Source of the DNA: Spiribacter halobius
GTDB taxonomy: Bacteria > Pseudomonadota > Gammaproteobacteria > Nitrococcales > Nitrococcaceae
Reading direction: 5' to 3'
Length of the DNA: 64,000 bases
Assembly (NCBI RefSeq): GCF_020883455.1
Contig: NZ_CP086615.1
Coordinates: forward strand, 2,852,001 to 2,916,000
Shown piece by piece: positions 33,538 to 43,517 of this stretch. Positions within the stretch are counted from its first letter, which is position 1. Each line of letters begins with the position of its first letter. A model generated the notes under the pieces. That model made no database searches. It saw only the letters and a program-made list of their open reading frames with translations, and had not been told where the DNA came from. The translations under genes were made by a program, and so were the position numbers.

Positions 33538-33861
33538 TCACCGGGTGCTTGTGCTCGTTCTTCTCGATTTTCCGCTCCACCGCCGCCTCCAGACCACGCC
33601 CACGCGGTCGGCCAGCAGCAACAGGTAAATCTGCACGTCTGCGAGCTCATCCTGCACTGCATCCCGCTTATCGTCGTCCAGGCCGTCAGATTGCTCCGCG
33701 GTCAGCCACTGGAACTCTTCGGAGAGCTCTCCGACCTCTCCCGTGAGCGCCATGACCAGGTTCTTGGGGGTCTGGAACTGCTCCCAGTCGCGCTCACGGA
33801 CGAAGGCGCGCAGGCGCTGGCGGATGCCCGCGAGCCGATCGGAATTGCCTGAATCATCCAT
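33538..33861 (-). CDS. MazG-like nucleotide pyrophosphohydrolase, frameshifted 3' end
   Basis: About 107 aa as read, from the ATG at 33861 (GGAGAG lies just upstream; another ATG at 33873 is possible). MazG-type metal-binding helices are intact: TGEVGELSEEFQWL and DELADVQIYLLLLAD. After ADRVGV the frame turns to an arginine/serine run. Moving the frame by one base near 33589 gives the usual family end (LEAAVERKIEKNEHKHPVSR) and a stop at 33497-33499. One base is probably missing. The core helices needed for catalysis are upstream of the shift. Family members hydrolyse non-canonical or excess NTPs and are common in defence islands. Confidence 0.8.
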   Translation of the reverse strand: MDDSGNSDRLAGIRQRLRAFVRERDWEQFQTPKNLVMALTGEVGELSEEFQWLTAEQSDGLDDDKRDAVQDELADVQIYLLLLADRVGVVWRRRWSGKSRRTSTSTR

Positions 33862-33958
33862 ACCACTCTCCATAGCCCTGCCCCGAGGCGGCTTGCGTTC
33901 TATCTTGCCCGACCCGCTAACCGTCGACCCCGAAGTGTGCTAACCCCCGGTGCCGTGA

Positions 33959-34102
33959 TCACACGCCTTGTACGCGAACTCGGGCCAGCAACGTGAACGG
34001 CAGGATCACCCGCCCGTACTGGGATTGCTTCAGATCACCGCGCAGCAGGTCCGCCACGGACCAGATGAAGGCGGCCGTCCGGGAGTGGTTCTCGGTGTTC
34101 AA
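33959..34102 (-). pseudogene. 5' fragment of a type I restriction methyltransferase gene (hsdM)
   Basis: From a TTG at 34102, with GGAAAG just upstream, the frame reads [20 protein letters not shown] and [20 protein letters not shown], the conserved beginning of HsdM. It then stops after 47 codons. The full protein is about 500 aa, so more than 90 percent is gone. No hsdS or hsdR is left. It is a relic of a lost type I restriction-modification system and marks this as an eroded defence region. Confidence 0.8.
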
Positions 34103-34210
34103 GGGGCTTTCCGGTTCGCTGTTCCGGTTGATCGCTGGAAGCAGATGATACGCAGGGCACTCCGGGTTTCCGAAGGCTCCCGCCATACGCAGTTCACGGC
34201 TGTGTGGTGC

Positions 34211-34621
34211 TCAGTCGGCAGCAAACCAGTTCTCGACCGCGATACCGGGAACGGGCTCGAAGTGCCGCGTGTTGCGGGTGACGAGGATGAGCCCGGCCTC
34301 CAGGGCCGTCGCGGCGAGCAGCGGGTCGAGGCTGCCGCAGGGGCGTCCCTGCCGACGCAGGGAGGCGGCGAGCACGCCCGCTCGCTCGGCGACGGCCTGG
34401 GTGACGGGCACCCAGGTGACAAGGGGCAGGAGCTGATCCGCGATTCGCGCCCAGAAATCATCCGCGTCGTCACGCAGGGCGGCACCGTAGCGGAGCTCGT
34501 AGCGCGTGACCGCCGAGCCGAACAGGGACGCGCTCGTGTTCTCGCCAAGGCGCCGGACGACGCCGGCATCCGGATGCCGACGCACCACCTCGCTCAGGAT
34601 GTTCGTATCCAGCAGGTACAT
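34211..34621 (-). CDS. vapC: VapC-like PIN-domain toxin
   Basis: 136 aa, a normal VapC size. The PIN active-site acids are present: D5 in LLDTN, E42 in YELRY, D99 in SLDPLLAA, with N117 in VTRNTRHF at the fourth place (often D or N). VapC toxins cut RNA, usually initiator or other tRNAs or rRNA. It overlaps the antitoxin stop by one base (TGATG). Confidence 0.9.
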   Translation of the reverse strand: MYLLDTNILSEVVRRHPDAGVVRRLGENTSASLFGSAVTRYELRYGAALRDDADDFWARIADQLLPLVTWVPVTQAVAERAGVLAASLRRQGRPCGSLDPLLAATALEAGLILVTRNTRHFEPVPGIAVENWFAAD

Positions 34622-34923
34622 CAGCGGCGCTCGCTGAAGGGATCGCGCGGCGGTTGCTCACGGTCGGCGTCCCGCAGCTGCGCCAGCGCGTCGAAAAAGG
34701 CCTCGTCCTCGATGCCTTTGGGGTTGGTGTATTGGCCGTCTTCATCGAGAACCAGCTCCGAGCGCCAGCGCTGCACCGGATCGCTCGACGGCTGGTTTGG
34801 CGGGCACTCCATTCCACGGCGCAGCAGCTCCTCGACGACGTCCTTGAGGCGACGATCCGAGCGCGCGGCCCGAACGCGGATGGCGCGCATCAGGTCATCC
34901 GGCAGCTCCAAGGTGGTCTTCAT
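34621..34923 (-). CDS. vapB: Ribbon-helix-helix antitoxin (VapB-like)
   Basis: 100 aa from the second ATG (34923); GGGG lies about eight bases upstream, too close to the first ATG at 34929. The N-terminal ribbon-helix-helix (MKTTLELPDDLMRAIRVRAA) would bind the operon promoter, and the acidic C-terminal tail (DEAFFDALAQLRDADREQ) would bind and block the PIN toxin. It lies directly before vapC, as usual for the pair. Confidence 0.88.
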   Translation of the reverse strand: MKTTLELPDDLMRAIRVRAARSDRRLKDVVEELLRRGMECPPNQPSSDPVQRWRSELVLDEDGQYTNPKGIEDEAFFDALAQLRDADREQPPRDPFSERR

Positions 34924-35034
34924 GCCCATATCCCCACGAAACCATATTGATGGATACCGTAACGTAGGCCGCTCCGATCTGGAACAGGCCGGGCGTGAGC
35001 CGGGCACCGGTCCGACGTTATACTGCGCGCCGAC

Positions 35035-35111
35035 GCCCCGGTAGCTCAGTCGGATAGAGCAATCGCCTCCTAAGCGATAGGTCGCAGGTTCGAGTCCTGC
35101 CCGGGGCACCA
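35035..35111 (+). tRNA. tRNA-Arg(CCT)
   Basis: 77-base cloverleaf with encoded CCA. Acceptor GCCCCGG/CCGGGGC; anticodon loop CTCCTAA gives CCT, reading AGG; T-loop TTCGAGT. It lies at the right edge of the mobile/defence region. No second att-like copy of its 3' end is seen in the window. Confidence 0.95.
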
Positions 35112-35150
35112 TTTTTCCCCGCGCGCCCAGGGGCGCTGCCGGAAGGCCCT

Positions 35151-35882
35151 ATGCCCGTAGCGATTGCCGGTTACAGCCATGTGGGGCGGGTTCGCGCCCG
35201 CAACGAGGACGCCATCGACTGGGACGACGCGCTCGGTGTCGCCGTGGTGGCGGACGGGCTGGGCGGGCACCCTGCCGGGGACGTGGCGAGCCGGCTGGCC
35301 GTCGAGGCCGTGCTGCACATGGCGCGGAACGAGAGTGGGGGCGGGAACTGGCTCGAGGCCGGCGGCGATCCCGTGAGCGCGACGCAGCTCGCGCATCAGA
35401 CGCTGCTGGCACACGGCCGGCGCCACCGCTCAACGGCGGGCATGGGGACGACCCTGGTGGTCGCGGTCCGGGCGCCGGGGCGGGTGGTGCTCGCCCATGT
35501 GGGGGATTCCCGGGCCTACCGCTTCCATGCCGGCGCCCTCGAGCGCCTGACGCGGGACCACAACGCCGCCCAGGAGGCGGTCAGCGAGGGCCGCATGACG
35601 GCGGCGCAGGCACGGATGTCGCCGGAGCGGCATCACCTGACCCGGGCAGTGGGCGTGGACCCGGACGTGCGCCCCGAGCGCACCGAGAGCGTCCTCGAGG
35701 CCGATGACTGGCTGCTGCTCGCGAGCGACGGTCTGACCGGTGAGGTGGACGATGCCGAGATCGAATCCATCCTCGCCGAGGCGGCGGATCCGGCCGACGC
35801 GGCCCGGCGGCTGGTGACCGCCGCCATCGGGCATGGCGGGCGGGACAACGTGTCGGTGGTGGTGATGCCCGGGGTGGGTTGA
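35151..35882 (+). CDS. PP2C-family serine/threonine phosphatase
   Basis: 243 aa, a catalytic domain alone. Metal-binding motifs are in order: RARNEDAIDWDD, VVADGLGGHPAGDVAS, LAHVGDSRAYRF, LLASDGLTGEVDD and GGRDNVSVVVM. It is the Stp1/PrpC type that removes phosphate from serine/threonine in bacteria, often partnering a Hanks-type kinase or a type VI secretion system. Neither is in the window. It starts 40 bases after tRNA-Arg and is convergent with der. Confidence 0.92.
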   Translation: MPVAIAGYSHVGRVRARNEDAIDWDDALGVAVVADGLGGHPAGDVASRLAVEAVLHMARNESGGGNWLEAGGDPVSATQLAHQTLLAHGRRHRSTAGMGTTLVVAVRAPGRVVLAHVGDSRAYRFHAGALERLTRDHNAAQEAVSEGRMTAAQARMSPERHHLTRAVGVDPDVRPERTESVLEADDWLLLASDGLTGEVDDAEIESILAEAADPADAARRLVTAAIGHGGRDNVSVVVMPGVG

Positions 35883-35901
35883 GGCACCCCACGGTCGGAG
35901 C

Positions 35902-37317
35902 CTACCGCTTGATATGCCGCAGCATCCGCTTGCGCTTGGCCTGCTGCCTCGGGGTGAGGCGGTTGCGGCGGCCGGCGTAGGGGTTCTGGCCGGTGCGGAA
36001 TTCCAGGGCGATGGGCGTGCCCCAGAGGTTGAGCTCGCGGCGGAAGCGGTTGGTGAGATACCGGCGGTAGGTGTCCGGCAGGGCCGCGGTCTGGTTGCCG
36101 TGGATGACGATGGTCGGCGGGTTGCGGCCGCCCTGGTGGGCGTAGCGCAGCTTGATGCGCCGGCCGCGCACCAGCGGCGGCTGGTGGGCCTCCACCGCGT
36201 CGGCCAGGATCTCGTTGAGCCGCGGGGTCTCCAGGTCGCGGCCGGCGGCGGCGTGGACCTCGCGCACCGCGTCCAGCAGCAGGCCGACGCCGCTGCCGTG
36301 CAATGCGGAGATGAAGTGCGGCCGGGCGAAGTCGAGGAAGCCGAGCTTCACGTCCAGGCCGCGGCGCACGTCGTCGCGCTCGTCGGGGGTGAGGCCGTCC
36401 CACTTGTTCACGGCGAGCACCAGGCCGCGGCCCGCTTCGAGCACGTGGCCGATGAGGTGGGCATCCTGCTCGGAGACGTTCTCCCGGGCATCCACCACCA
36501 TGATGACGACGTGGGCGGCCTCCACCGCCTGCAGCGTCTTCACCACGCTGAACTTCTCCACCGCCTCGCGCACTCGCCGCCGGCGGCGGACGCCGGCGGT
36601 GTCGATGAGGGTGTAGGCCTGCCCGTCGCGCTCGAAGGGGATGAAGATGCTGTCCCGCGTGGTGCCGGGCATGTCGTAGACGAGCACCCGCTCCTCGCCG
36701 AGCAGGCGGTTCACCAGGGTGCTCTTGCCGACGTTGGGGCGTCCGACGACGGCGACGCGGATGGCGTCCTCGGCCTCCGCCTCCTCCGGCGGCAGCTCGG
36801 CCTGGTCCAGCGTGTCCTCCTCCGCCGGCAGCAGGGTATCCAGCACGTGGTCCATCAGCCGGCGCACGCCGCGGCCGTGGGCGGCGGCGATCATCATCGG
36901 CTCGCCGAGGCCCAGGCTGTGGAAGTCGGCGCCGGCGACGTCGGCATCGAGCCCGTCGATCTTGTTGACCACCAGCTGCACCGGCCTGCCCCGGCGGCGC
37001 AGCTCCGCCACCAGGGCCTCGTCGCCGGGGGTGACGCCGGTGCGCGCGTCGGTGAGGAAGAGCACCAGGTCGGCTTCGTCCAGCGCCCGCTGCGGCTGGC
37101 TCTGCATGCCGTGGTAGACGCCGTCGTCGGGCTCGCCGAGGCCGCCGGTATCGATGACCACGTAGGGCCGCCGGCCGACCCGCCCGCGCCCGTACTGGCG
37201 ATCCCGGGTGAGGCCGGGGAAGTCCGCCACCAGCGCGTCGCGGGTGCGCGTGAGCTGGTTGAACAGGGTCGACTTGCCGACGTTGGGCCGGCCGACGAGG
37301 GCGATGACGGGGTCCAT
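35902..37317 (-). CDS. der: Ribosome-assembly GTPase Der (EngA)
   Basis: 471 aa. It has two GTPase domains in tandem, each with [10 protein letters not shown] (residues 8-17 and about 190), VNKIDGLD and NKWDGLT, then a KH-like C-terminal domain ([18 protein letters not shown]) and a basic tail. Der acts in 50S subunit assembly. The start at 37317 was chosen at [12 protein letters not shown]; the open frame upstream is repeat-derived. In many gammaproteobacteria der follows bamB; that gene is not here. Confidence 0.97.
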   Translation of the reverse strand: MDPVIALVGRPNVGKSTLFNQLTRTRDALVADFPGLTRDRQYGRGRVGRRPYVVIDTGGLGEPDDGVYHGMQSQPQRALDEADLVLFLTDARTGVTPGDEALVAELRRRGRPVQLVVNKIDGLDADVAGADFHSLGLGEPMMIAAAHGRGVRRLMDHVLDTLLPAEEDTLDQAELPPEEAEAEDAIRVAVVGRPNVGKSTLVNRLLGEERVLVYDMPGTTRDSIFIPFERDGQAYTLIDTAGVRRRRRVREAVEKFSVVKTLQAVEAAHVVIMVVDARENVSEQDAHLIGHVLEAGRGLVLAVNKWDGLTPDERDDVRRGLDVKLGFLDFARPHFISALHGSGVGLLLDAVREVHAAAGRDLETPRLNEILADAVEAHQPPLVRGRRIKLRYAHQGGRNPPTIVIHGNQTAALPDTYRRYLTNRFRRELNLWGTPIALEFRTGQNPYAGRRNRLTPRQQAKRKRMLRHIKR

Positions 37318-37479
37318 GGGGGGCGCTACCGGGGCGGGAGTGGCTTCATTCCTGGGGGCGGAGAATAACAGAGCGCCGGGGGCCTTGCGGGCCGGTTTCG
37401 GGTTTCGGGTTCCATGTTTAAGGTTCAGCGCCTTTCGGTGAGGGGCTAAGGCGTGGCCGTGATCATCGCTCCAAGTTTG

Positions 37480-37605
37480 CACCGCCGCTGCGAGGCGGTT
37501 CGCGGCGGGGGCGCCGCTCCTACAGCATCGGGATGTCGCACACCGCCTGCGGCGGTGCACGACCTACGGGTCCCTTGCCACTTGTTACTTGCAGCTTGCA
37601 ACTTG
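37480..37605. repeat. REP-like elements (family C) and short direct repeats
   Basis: A hairpin element at 37526-37567 (centre CACCGCCTGCGGCGGTG) matches 62959-63000. A second, GCGGCGGGGGCGCCGCTCC, lies just before it. From 37573 to 37625 there are imperfect direct repeats of CTTGTTACTTGC type running into the 3' end of yejF. The whole 288-base gap 37318-37605 has no gene. Confidence 0.65.
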
Positions 37606-39231
37606 TTACTTACCACTCGCCGCCTGCCACTGCGGCGCGCCCAGCGCCGCCGCCATCAGGCGCTGCGTGTAGGGGTGCTCGGGGCGGTCGAAGACGCGCT
37701 CGGCTTCGCCGGCCTCCACCACCTTGCCGGCCTGCATGACCATGATGCGGTGGCTCATGGCGCGGACCACCTTGAGATCGTGGCTGATGAAGAGATAGGC
37801 GAGGCCGTGGCGGGCCTGGAGGTCGCGCAGTAGATCGATGAGCTGGCTCTGCACGGAGCGGTCCAGCGCCGAGGTGGGCTCGTCGAGGACGATGAGCCTC
37901 GGCTTCAGCACCACGGCGCGGGCGACGGCGACGCGCTGGCGCTGGCCGCCGGAGAGCTCGTGCGGGAAGCGCTCGGCGATGGCCGGGTCGAGGCCCACCT
38001 CGGCCAGCGCCTCACGGGCGAGCCGCCCGCGCTCGGCGGCGTCGGCGCCGATGCGGTGCACGCCCAGGCCCTCGCCGACGATCTGCTCCACGGACATGCG
38101 CGGGCTGAGGCTGCCGTAGGGGTCCTGGAAGACCACCTGCATCCCCCGCCGCAGCGGTCGCAGGGCGCGCTTGCCGAGGCCGCTGATGTCCCGGCCGTCG
38201 AAGCGGATGGCGCCGGTGGCCGACTGCAGGCGCAGCAGCGCCATGCCGAGGGTGGTCTTGCCGGAGCCGCTCTCCCCCACCACGCCCAGCGTCTCTCCGG
38301 GGCCCACGTTGAGGCTCACGCCGTCCACGGCGCGCAGGTGGTCCACCACCCGGTGCAGCACGCCGCCCCGGCGCGGGAACCAGACCCGCAGGTCCTCCGC
38401 CGCCATCACCGGCGCGCCGCCGCCGGATGGTGCCGGCCGGCCTGAGGGCTCGGCCGCGAGCAGCGAACGGGTGTACTCGTGACGGGGTTGGTCGAACACC
38501 TCGGCGAGGCTGCCCTGCTCCACCACGCGGCCGCGCTGCATCACCGCTACCCGGTCGGCGATGCGGCGCACGATGTTGAGGTCGTGGCTGATGAACAGCA
38601 GCGCCATGCCGAGGCGGCGCTTGAGGTCCGCCAGCAGCTCCAGGATCTCGGCCTGGATAGTGACGTCGAGCGCGGTGGTGGGCTCGTCGGCGATCAGCAG
38701 CGCCGGGTCGTTGGCCAGCGCCATGGCGATCATCACGCGCTGGCGCTGACCGCCGGAGAGCTGGTGGGGGAAGGCGTTGAGCCGGTTCGCCGCCTCCGGC
38801 AGCCGCACCAGCTCCAGCAGCGCGACGATACGCTCCCGCGCCTGCTGCCGGGTCATGCCCTGGTGGATGCGCAGGCTCTCGCCGATCTGCTTCTCCACGG
38901 TATGCAGCGGGTTGAGGGAGGTCATGGGCTCCTGAAAGACCATGCCCATGGCCCCGCCGCGGAGCTGGCGCAGCCGCTCCGCAGGGGCAGTGAGCAGCTC
39001 CTCGCCGCGCAGGCGGATGCTGCCGCGGGGGTGCGCGGCGTAGGGATAGGGCAGCAGCCGCGGCACGGAGAGCGCCGTGACCGACTTGCCGGAGCCGCTC
39101 TCCCCCACCAGCGCCAGGGTCTCGCCGGCGGCGAGGGTCAGATCCACGCCCTCGGCGGCGACCACCCGCCCCGGGCCGTGACCGAAGGTGACGTCCAGCC
39201 CGCGGATGGCGAGCAGCGGCGCCTCGCTCAT
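37606..39231 (-). CDS. yejF: Peptide ABC transporter, double ATP-binding protein YejF
   Basis: 541 aa: two complete ATPase halves in one chain, as usual for YejF. Half one has [22 protein letters not shown] and [10 protein letters not shown]; half two has [24 protein letters not shown] and LDEPTSALD. It drives uptake of oligopeptides through YejB/YejE. The ATG at 39231 overlaps the yejE stop by four bases. In Salmonella and E. coli the Yej system imports peptides, including microcin C and defensin-type peptides. Confidence 0.95.
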   Translation of the reverse strand: MSEAPLLAIRGLDVTFGHGPGRVVAAEGVDLTLAAGETLALVGESGSGKSVTALSVPRLLPYPYAAHPRGSIRLRGEELLTAPAERLRQLRGGAMGMVFQEPMTSLNPLHTVEKQIGESLRIHQGMTRQQARERIVALLELVRLPEAANRLNAFPHQLSGGQRQRVMIAMALANDPALLIADEPTTALDVTIQAEILELLADLKRRLGMALLFISHDLNIVRRIADRVAVMQRGRVVEQGSLAEVFDQPRHEYTRSLLAAEPSGRPAPSGGGAPVMAAEDLRVWFPRRGGVLHRVVDHLRAVDGVSLNVGPGETLGVVGESGSGKTTLGMALLRLQSATGAIRFDGRDISGLGKRALRPLRRGMQVVFQDPYGSLSPRMSVEQIVGEGLGVHRIGADAAERGRLAREALAEVGLDPAIAERFPHELSGGQRQRVAVARAVVLKPRLIVLDEPTSALDRSVQSQLIDLLRDLQARHGLAYLFISHDLKVVRAMSHRIMVMQAGKVVEAGEAERVFDRPEHPYTQRLMAAALGAPQWQAASGK

Positions 39232-40262
39232 GCGCCCCCCTGCAGCGTCTTGCGCGGGTCGAAGGCGTCCCGCGCCGCCTCGCCGATGAACACCAGCAGT
39301 GAGAGCATGATGGCGAGGGAGAAGAACGCCGTCAGCCCGAGCCACGGCGCCTGCAGGTTGGCCTTGCCCTGGGCCAGCAGCTCGCCCAGCGACGGCGAGC
39401 CCGGCGGCAGACCGAAGCCGAGGAAGTCCAGCGAGGTGAGGGTGGTGATGGAGCCGGTGAGGATGAACGGCATGAAGGTGATGGTGGCCACCATGGCGTT
39501 GGGCAGGGCGTGGCGGACGATGATGACGCTGTCGGAGACGCCCAGCGCCCGCGCCGCCTTGACGTAGTCGAAGTTGCGCACCCGCAGGAACTCCGCGCGC
39601 ACCACCCCCACCAGCTGGGTCCAGCTGAACAGCAGCATGATGGTCAGCAGCCACCAGAAGTTCGGCTGCACGAAGCCGGACATGATGATGAGCAGGTACA
39701 GCACCGGCAGCCCGCCCCAGATCTCGATGAAGCGCTGGCCGAAGAGGTCCATGCGGCCGCCGAAGTAGCCCTGCACCGCGCCCACGGCGACGCCGATGAG
39801 GGAGCTCGCGATGGTGAGCGCGAGGCCGAACAGCACCGAGATGCGAAAGCCGTAGATCAGCCGCGCCAGCACGTCCCGGGCCTGGTCGTCGGTGCCGAGC
39901 CAGTTCTCCGCCGAGGGCGGCGCCGGCGCGGCGCTGCGGGAGTCGTAGTTGATGGTGCGGTAGTGGTAGCGGATGGGCGGCCAGAGCATCCAGCCCTGCT
40001 CGTTGATCAGCTCCTGGACGAACTCGTCGCGGTATTCGGCCTCGGTGGCGAAGTCCCCGCCGAAGGTGGTCTCCGGGTAGCTCACCAGCACCGGGAAGTA
40101 GAGCTCGCCGTCGTAGTGCACCAGCAGCGGGCGCTCGTTGGCGAGGAATTCCGCCCCGAGGGAGAGCACGAACAGCACCGTGAACAGCCACAGCGACCAC
40201 CAGCCCCGGCGGTTGCGGCGGAACTGCTGCCAGCGGCGCTGGTTGATGGGGGAGAGCGCCAC
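39228..40262 (-). CDS. yejE: Peptide ABC transporter permease YejE
   Basis: 344 aa. N-terminal membrane helix WSLWLFTVLFVLSLGAEFLA, a YejE-specific periplasmic insertion with RYHYRTINYDSRSAAPAPPS and NWLGTDDQARDVLARLIYG, then five further helices with the permease EAA-like loop VRNFDYVKAARALGVSDSVII. It pairs with YejB in the membrane. It starts four bases after the yejB stop. Confidence 0.95.
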   Translation of the reverse strand: MALSPINQRRWQQFRRNRRGWWSLWLFTVLFVLSLGAEFLANERPLLVHYDGELYFPVLVSYPETTFGGDFATEAEYRDEFVQELINEQGWMLWPPIRYHYRTINYDSRSAAPAPPSAENWLGTDDQARDVLARLIYGFRISVLFGLALTIASSLIGVAVGAVQGYFGGRMDLFGQRFIEIWGGLPVLYLLIIMSGFVQPNFWWLLTIMLLFSWTQLVGVVRAEFLRVRNFDYVKAARALGVSDSVIIVRHALPNAMVATITFMPFILTGSITTLTSLDFLGFGLPPGSPSLGELLAQGKANLQAPWLGLTAFFSLAIMLSLLVFIGEAARDAFDPRKTLQGGA

Positions 40263-40266
40263 GCCC

Positions 40267-41337
40267 TCAGCCCTCGCGGGTCTCGAAGTCGATGCGCGGG
40301 TCCACCGCGACGTACATCAGGTCCCCGAGCAGGTTCAGCGCGAGCCCCACCAGGGTGAAGATGAACAGGCTCCCGAACACCACCGGATAGTCGCGGTTGA
40401 CCACCGCCTGAAAGCCCAGGAGCCCGAGCCCGTCCAGCGAGAAGATCACCTCGATCAGCAGCGCACCGGTGAACAGCACGCCGACGAACGCCGCCGGGAA
40501 GCCGGCGATGACGATGAGCATGGCGTTGCGGAAGACGTGCCCGTAGAGCACCCGGCGCTCGGTGACGCCCTTGGCCCGGGCCGTCATCACATACTGCTTG
40601 TGGATCTCCTCGAGGAAGGAGTTCTTGGTGAGCATGGTGAGCCCGGCAAAGCCGCCGATGACCATGGAGATCACCGGCAGGGTCAGGTGCCAGAAGTAGT
40701 CGGCGATGCGCGCCGGCCAGGAGAGCTCCTCCCAGTTGTCGGAGACCAGCCCGCGCAGGGGGAACCAGTCCAGATAGGTGCCGCCGGCGAACAGCACGAT
40801 CAGCAGGATGGCGAACAGAAATCCCGGGATGGCGTAGCCGACGATCACCACCGCGCTGGTCCAGACATCGAACACGGAGCCGTCGCGCACGGCCTTGCGG
40901 ATGCCGAGGGGAATGGAGATGAGGTAGGTCAGCAGCAGGGTCCAGACGCCCAGGGACACCGACACCGGCAGCTTCTCGCCGATCAGCTCGAGCACGCTGC
41001 GGTCGCGGTAGAAGCTCTCGCCGAAATCCAGCCGCACGTAGTCCCAGAGCATCTTCAGGAAGCGCTCGTGGGCCGGGCGGTCGAAGCCGAACTGTGCCTC
41101 CAGCTCGGCGATGAACTCCGGATCAAGGCCGCGGCCGCCGCGGCTCTCGCCGGCCACCTCGTCGGCGGCCACGCCGGAAAAACGCGAGGTGGAGTACTCG
41201 GCGGTGCCCTGCAGCTGCGCCACCACCTGCTCGATGGGCCCGCCCGGGGCGAACTGCACGATCACGAAGTTGATCAGCAGCACGCCGAGGAGCGTGGGCA
41301 CCATCAGCAGCAGACGGCGCGCGATATAGGCGTACAT
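40267..41337 (-). CDS. yejB: Peptide ABC transporter permease YejB
   Basis: 356 aa, six membrane helices. First helix [20 protein letters not shown] and the loop [13 protein letters not shown] are typical of DppB/OppB/YejB; the EAA-like loop is [20 protein letters not shown]. It forms the channel with YejE. Confidence 0.95.
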   Translation of the reverse strand: MYAYIARRLLLMVPTLLGVLLINFVIVQFAPGGPIEQVVAQLQGTAEYSTSRFSGVAADEVAGESRGGRGLDPEFIAELEAQFGFDRPAHERFLKMLWDYVRLDFGESFYRDRSVLELIGEKLPVSVSLGVWTLLLTYLISIPLGIRKAVRDGSVFDVWTSAVVIVGYAIPGFLFAILLIVLFAGGTYLDWFPLRGLVSDNWEELSWPARIADYFWHLTLPVISMVIGGFAGLTMLTKNSFLEEIHKQYVMTARAKGVTERRVLYGHVFRNAMLIVIAGFPAAFVGVLFTGALLIEVIFSLDGLGLLGFQAVVNRDYPVVFGSLFIFTLVGLALNLLGDLMYVAVDPRIDFETREG

Positions 41338-41364
41338 GGGCGGGGAGTGCTCTTCCCTAGGGCC

Positions 41365-41679
41365 TCAGCCGCCTCCGCCGGTGGGTACGTCGCCGTGGGG
41401 CTCGCTGTGGCGGAGCTGCTCGACGGCGCCCCTCACCGCGGCCGCCGCCGCCGCATCCGGCCCGCTGTCGGCGGCGGCGATGATGGCATCGGTACGCAGC
41501 ACGGCCTCCTCCACGCGCGCCGTGCCGGTGAGCATCAGCACCTGGGTGCTCGCCTCCGGGTGCAGCCCCTCCTCGCCGTTCCAGTGTGTGGTCACCAGCA
41601 CCACGCCGGCCTCGCGGGCGAGCCGCCCTACTTCCTCCTCGATGGCGCGGGCACCGTGCTCCAGGGCGTCGTCGGTCAT
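41365..41679 (-). CDS. Hypothetical protein inside the yej operon
   Basis: 104 aa between yejA and yejB, with 26- and 27-base gaps, so it is part of the operon. The segment AGVVLVTTHWNGEEGLHPEA suggests a small alpha/beta fold; the tail is alanine- and glycine-rich. No signal peptide. It is not part of the usual yejABEF set and I do not recognise it. Confidence 0.6.
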   Translation of the reverse strand: MTDDALEHGARAIEEEVGRLAREAGVVLVTTHWNGEEGLHPEASTQVLMLTGTARVEEAVLRTDAIIAAADSGPDAAAAAAVRGAVEQLRHSEPHGDVPTGGGG

Positions 41680-41705
41680 GTCCGGGTTTGCTCCGTTAGG
41701 GTCTG

Positions 41706-43517
41706 TCAGCGGTTGTCGACGCGCTCGGCCTTGTCCTCGTCGTACCACCAGGTATCCAGAGCAAGGCCGTAGGGCGGGTTCTGCGGGGGCCGGCCGAAGC
41801 GGTCCCAATAGGCGACGCGGTAGACGTCGGTATGCCAGTTGGGCACGGCGTAGAAGCCGTACTGCAGCACGCGGTCCAGCGCCCGGGTGCGGGTCACCAG
41901 CGCCTCGCGCGTGGGCGCATCGATGACCCGCTCCACCAGCTCGTCCACCACCGGATCGCAGACGCCGGCAACGTTGCGGCTGCCCTGGGTCTCGGCGGCG
42001 GCGCAGCTCCAGAAGTCGCGCTGCTCGTTGCCGGGGGAGAGGGACTGCGGCGCCACGTGCACGGTCATGTCGAAGTCGAACTGGTCCATCCGGTTCTGGT
42101 ACTGGGTGGGGTCCACCGTGCGCACCGAGACCTCGGCACCGAGCCGCTCCAGGTTCTGCTCGAAGGGCAGCACCACGCGCTCGAATGACGGGCTCACCAG
42201 CAGGATCTCGAAGCGCATCTCGCGCCCGCTCTCCTGATGGGTGAGGACCCCGTCCTGCACCTGCCAGCCGGCCTCGCGCAGCAGCGCCATGGCCTCGCGC
42301 AGGTTCTGGCGCAGCGAGCGGCCCTCGGTACTCGGGGGCTGGTAGGCCTGGGTGAACACCCGCTCGGGCAGCTGGTCACGGTGCGGCTCCAGCAGCTCGA
42401 GCTCGGCCGCGGACGGCAGCCCGGTGGCGGCGAGCTCGGAGTTCTCGAAGTAGCTGCGGGTGCGCTCGTAGGCGCCATAGAAGAGATTCTCGTTGGTCCA
42501 CTCGAAATCGAAGGCGTAGGTCAGGGCCTCGCGCACCTGCGGGTCGCTGAAGATCTCCCGCCGGGTGTTGAAGAAGAACCCCTGCATGCCGGCGGGCTGG
42601 CTGTGGGGGATCTCCTCCTTGCGCAGCAGGCCGCGCTCCACGGCGTCGATGTCATAGGCCGTGGCCCAGTTGCGGGCCACGTTTTCCTGGCGCAGGTCGT
42701 ACTCGCCGGCCTTCAGCGCCTGCAGGGCGACGGTGCCGTCACGATAGTAGTCGTAGCTGATGCGCCCGATGTTGTGGTGCCCGCGTTTCACCGGCACATC
42801 CTCGGCCCAGTAGTCGGCCACGCGCTCGTAGACGATGCGCCGGCCGGGCTCGACCTCCACCACGCGATAGGGGCCGCTGCCGAGGGGCGCTTCCAGCGTG
42901 GTGGCGGTGAAGTCCCGGTCCTCCCAGTAGTGCTGCGGCAGCACCGGCATCTGGCCGATGATCAGCGGCAGCTCCGGGTTCTGCGTGGTGGCGAAGTGGA
43001 AGGTCACCTGCCGCGGCCCGGTCTGCTCGGCGCGCTCGACGTCACGGTAGTAGAGCCGATACTGGGGATGGCCGTCCTGCTTCAGGCGCTGGAAGGTGAA
43101 GACCACGTCCTCGGGGGTCACCGGCTCGCCGTCGTGGAAGCGCGCCGCCTCGCGCAGGGTGAAGCGCACGTGGCTGTTGTCCTCGGCCACCTGGATGCGC
43201 TCGGCGAGCAGGCCGTACTCCGTGAACGGCTCGTCCAGAGAGCGCTCGGTGAGGGTGTCGTAGACGAGGCCGAGGCCCGCGGCCGGCGTGCCGCGGAGGA
43301 TGAAGGGGTGGAGGCTGTCGAAGGTGGACGCGGCGACGTTGGCGAGCCGCAGGGTACCGCCCTTGGGAGCGTCGGGGTTGACGTAGTCGAAGTGCTCGAA
43401 CCCGGGGCCGTACTTCGGCTCGCCGTGCATGGCCAGGGCATGGTCGTCGGCGGCGGCCTGGCCGGCGGCGAGCGCCAGCACGAGGGCGAGGCAGACGAGG
43501 CATCGTTTGGCGTGCAT
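41706..43517 (-). CDS. yejA: Peptide ABC transporter substrate-binding protein YejA
   Basis: 603 aa. Signal peptide 1-23 (ending QAAA-DDH), then the SBP family 5 fold with YAxxG-type text ALAMHGEPKYGPGFEHFDYV, NPDAPKGGTLRLANVA, TLTERSLDEPF and PVTPEDVVFTFQRL. It captures peptides in the periplasm for YejBEF. GAGGGGAG lies four bases before the ATG at 43517. It is the first gene of the operon and is divergent from fabI. Confidence 0.95.
   Translation of the reverse strand: MHAKRCLVCLALVLALAAGQAAADDHALAMHGEPKYGPGFEHFDYVNPDAPKGGTLRLANVAASTFDSLHPFILRGTPAAGLGLVYDTLTERSLDEPFTEYGLLAERIQVAEDNSHVRFTLREAARFHDGEPVTPEDVVFTFQRLKQDGHPQYRLYYRDVERAEQTGPRQVTFHFATTQNPELPLIIGQMPVLPQHYWEDRDFTATTLEAPLGSGPYRVVEVEPGRRIVYERVADYWAEDVPVKRGHHNIGRISYDYYRDGTVALQALKAGEYDLRQENVARNWATAYDIDAVERGLLRKEEIPHSQPAGMQGFFFNTRREIFSDPQVREALTYAFDFEWTNENLFYGAYERTRSYFENSELAATGLPSAAELELLEPHRDQLPERVFTQAYQPPSTEGRSLRQNLREAMALLREAGWQVQDGVLTHQESGREMRFEILLVSPSFERVVLPFEQNLERLGAEVSVRTVDPTQYQNRMDQFDFDMTVHVAPQSLSPGNEQRDFWSCAAAETQGSRNVAGVCDPVVDELVERVIDAPTREALVTRTRALDRVLQYGFYAVPNWHTDVYRVAYWDRFGRPPQNPPYGLALDTWWYDEDKAERVDNR

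Noticed and set aside
35035-35111. tRNA-Arg as attachment site of an integrated island
   Set aside because: The mobile region lies on the 5' side, no integrase gene is present and no second copy of the tRNA 3' end was seen.
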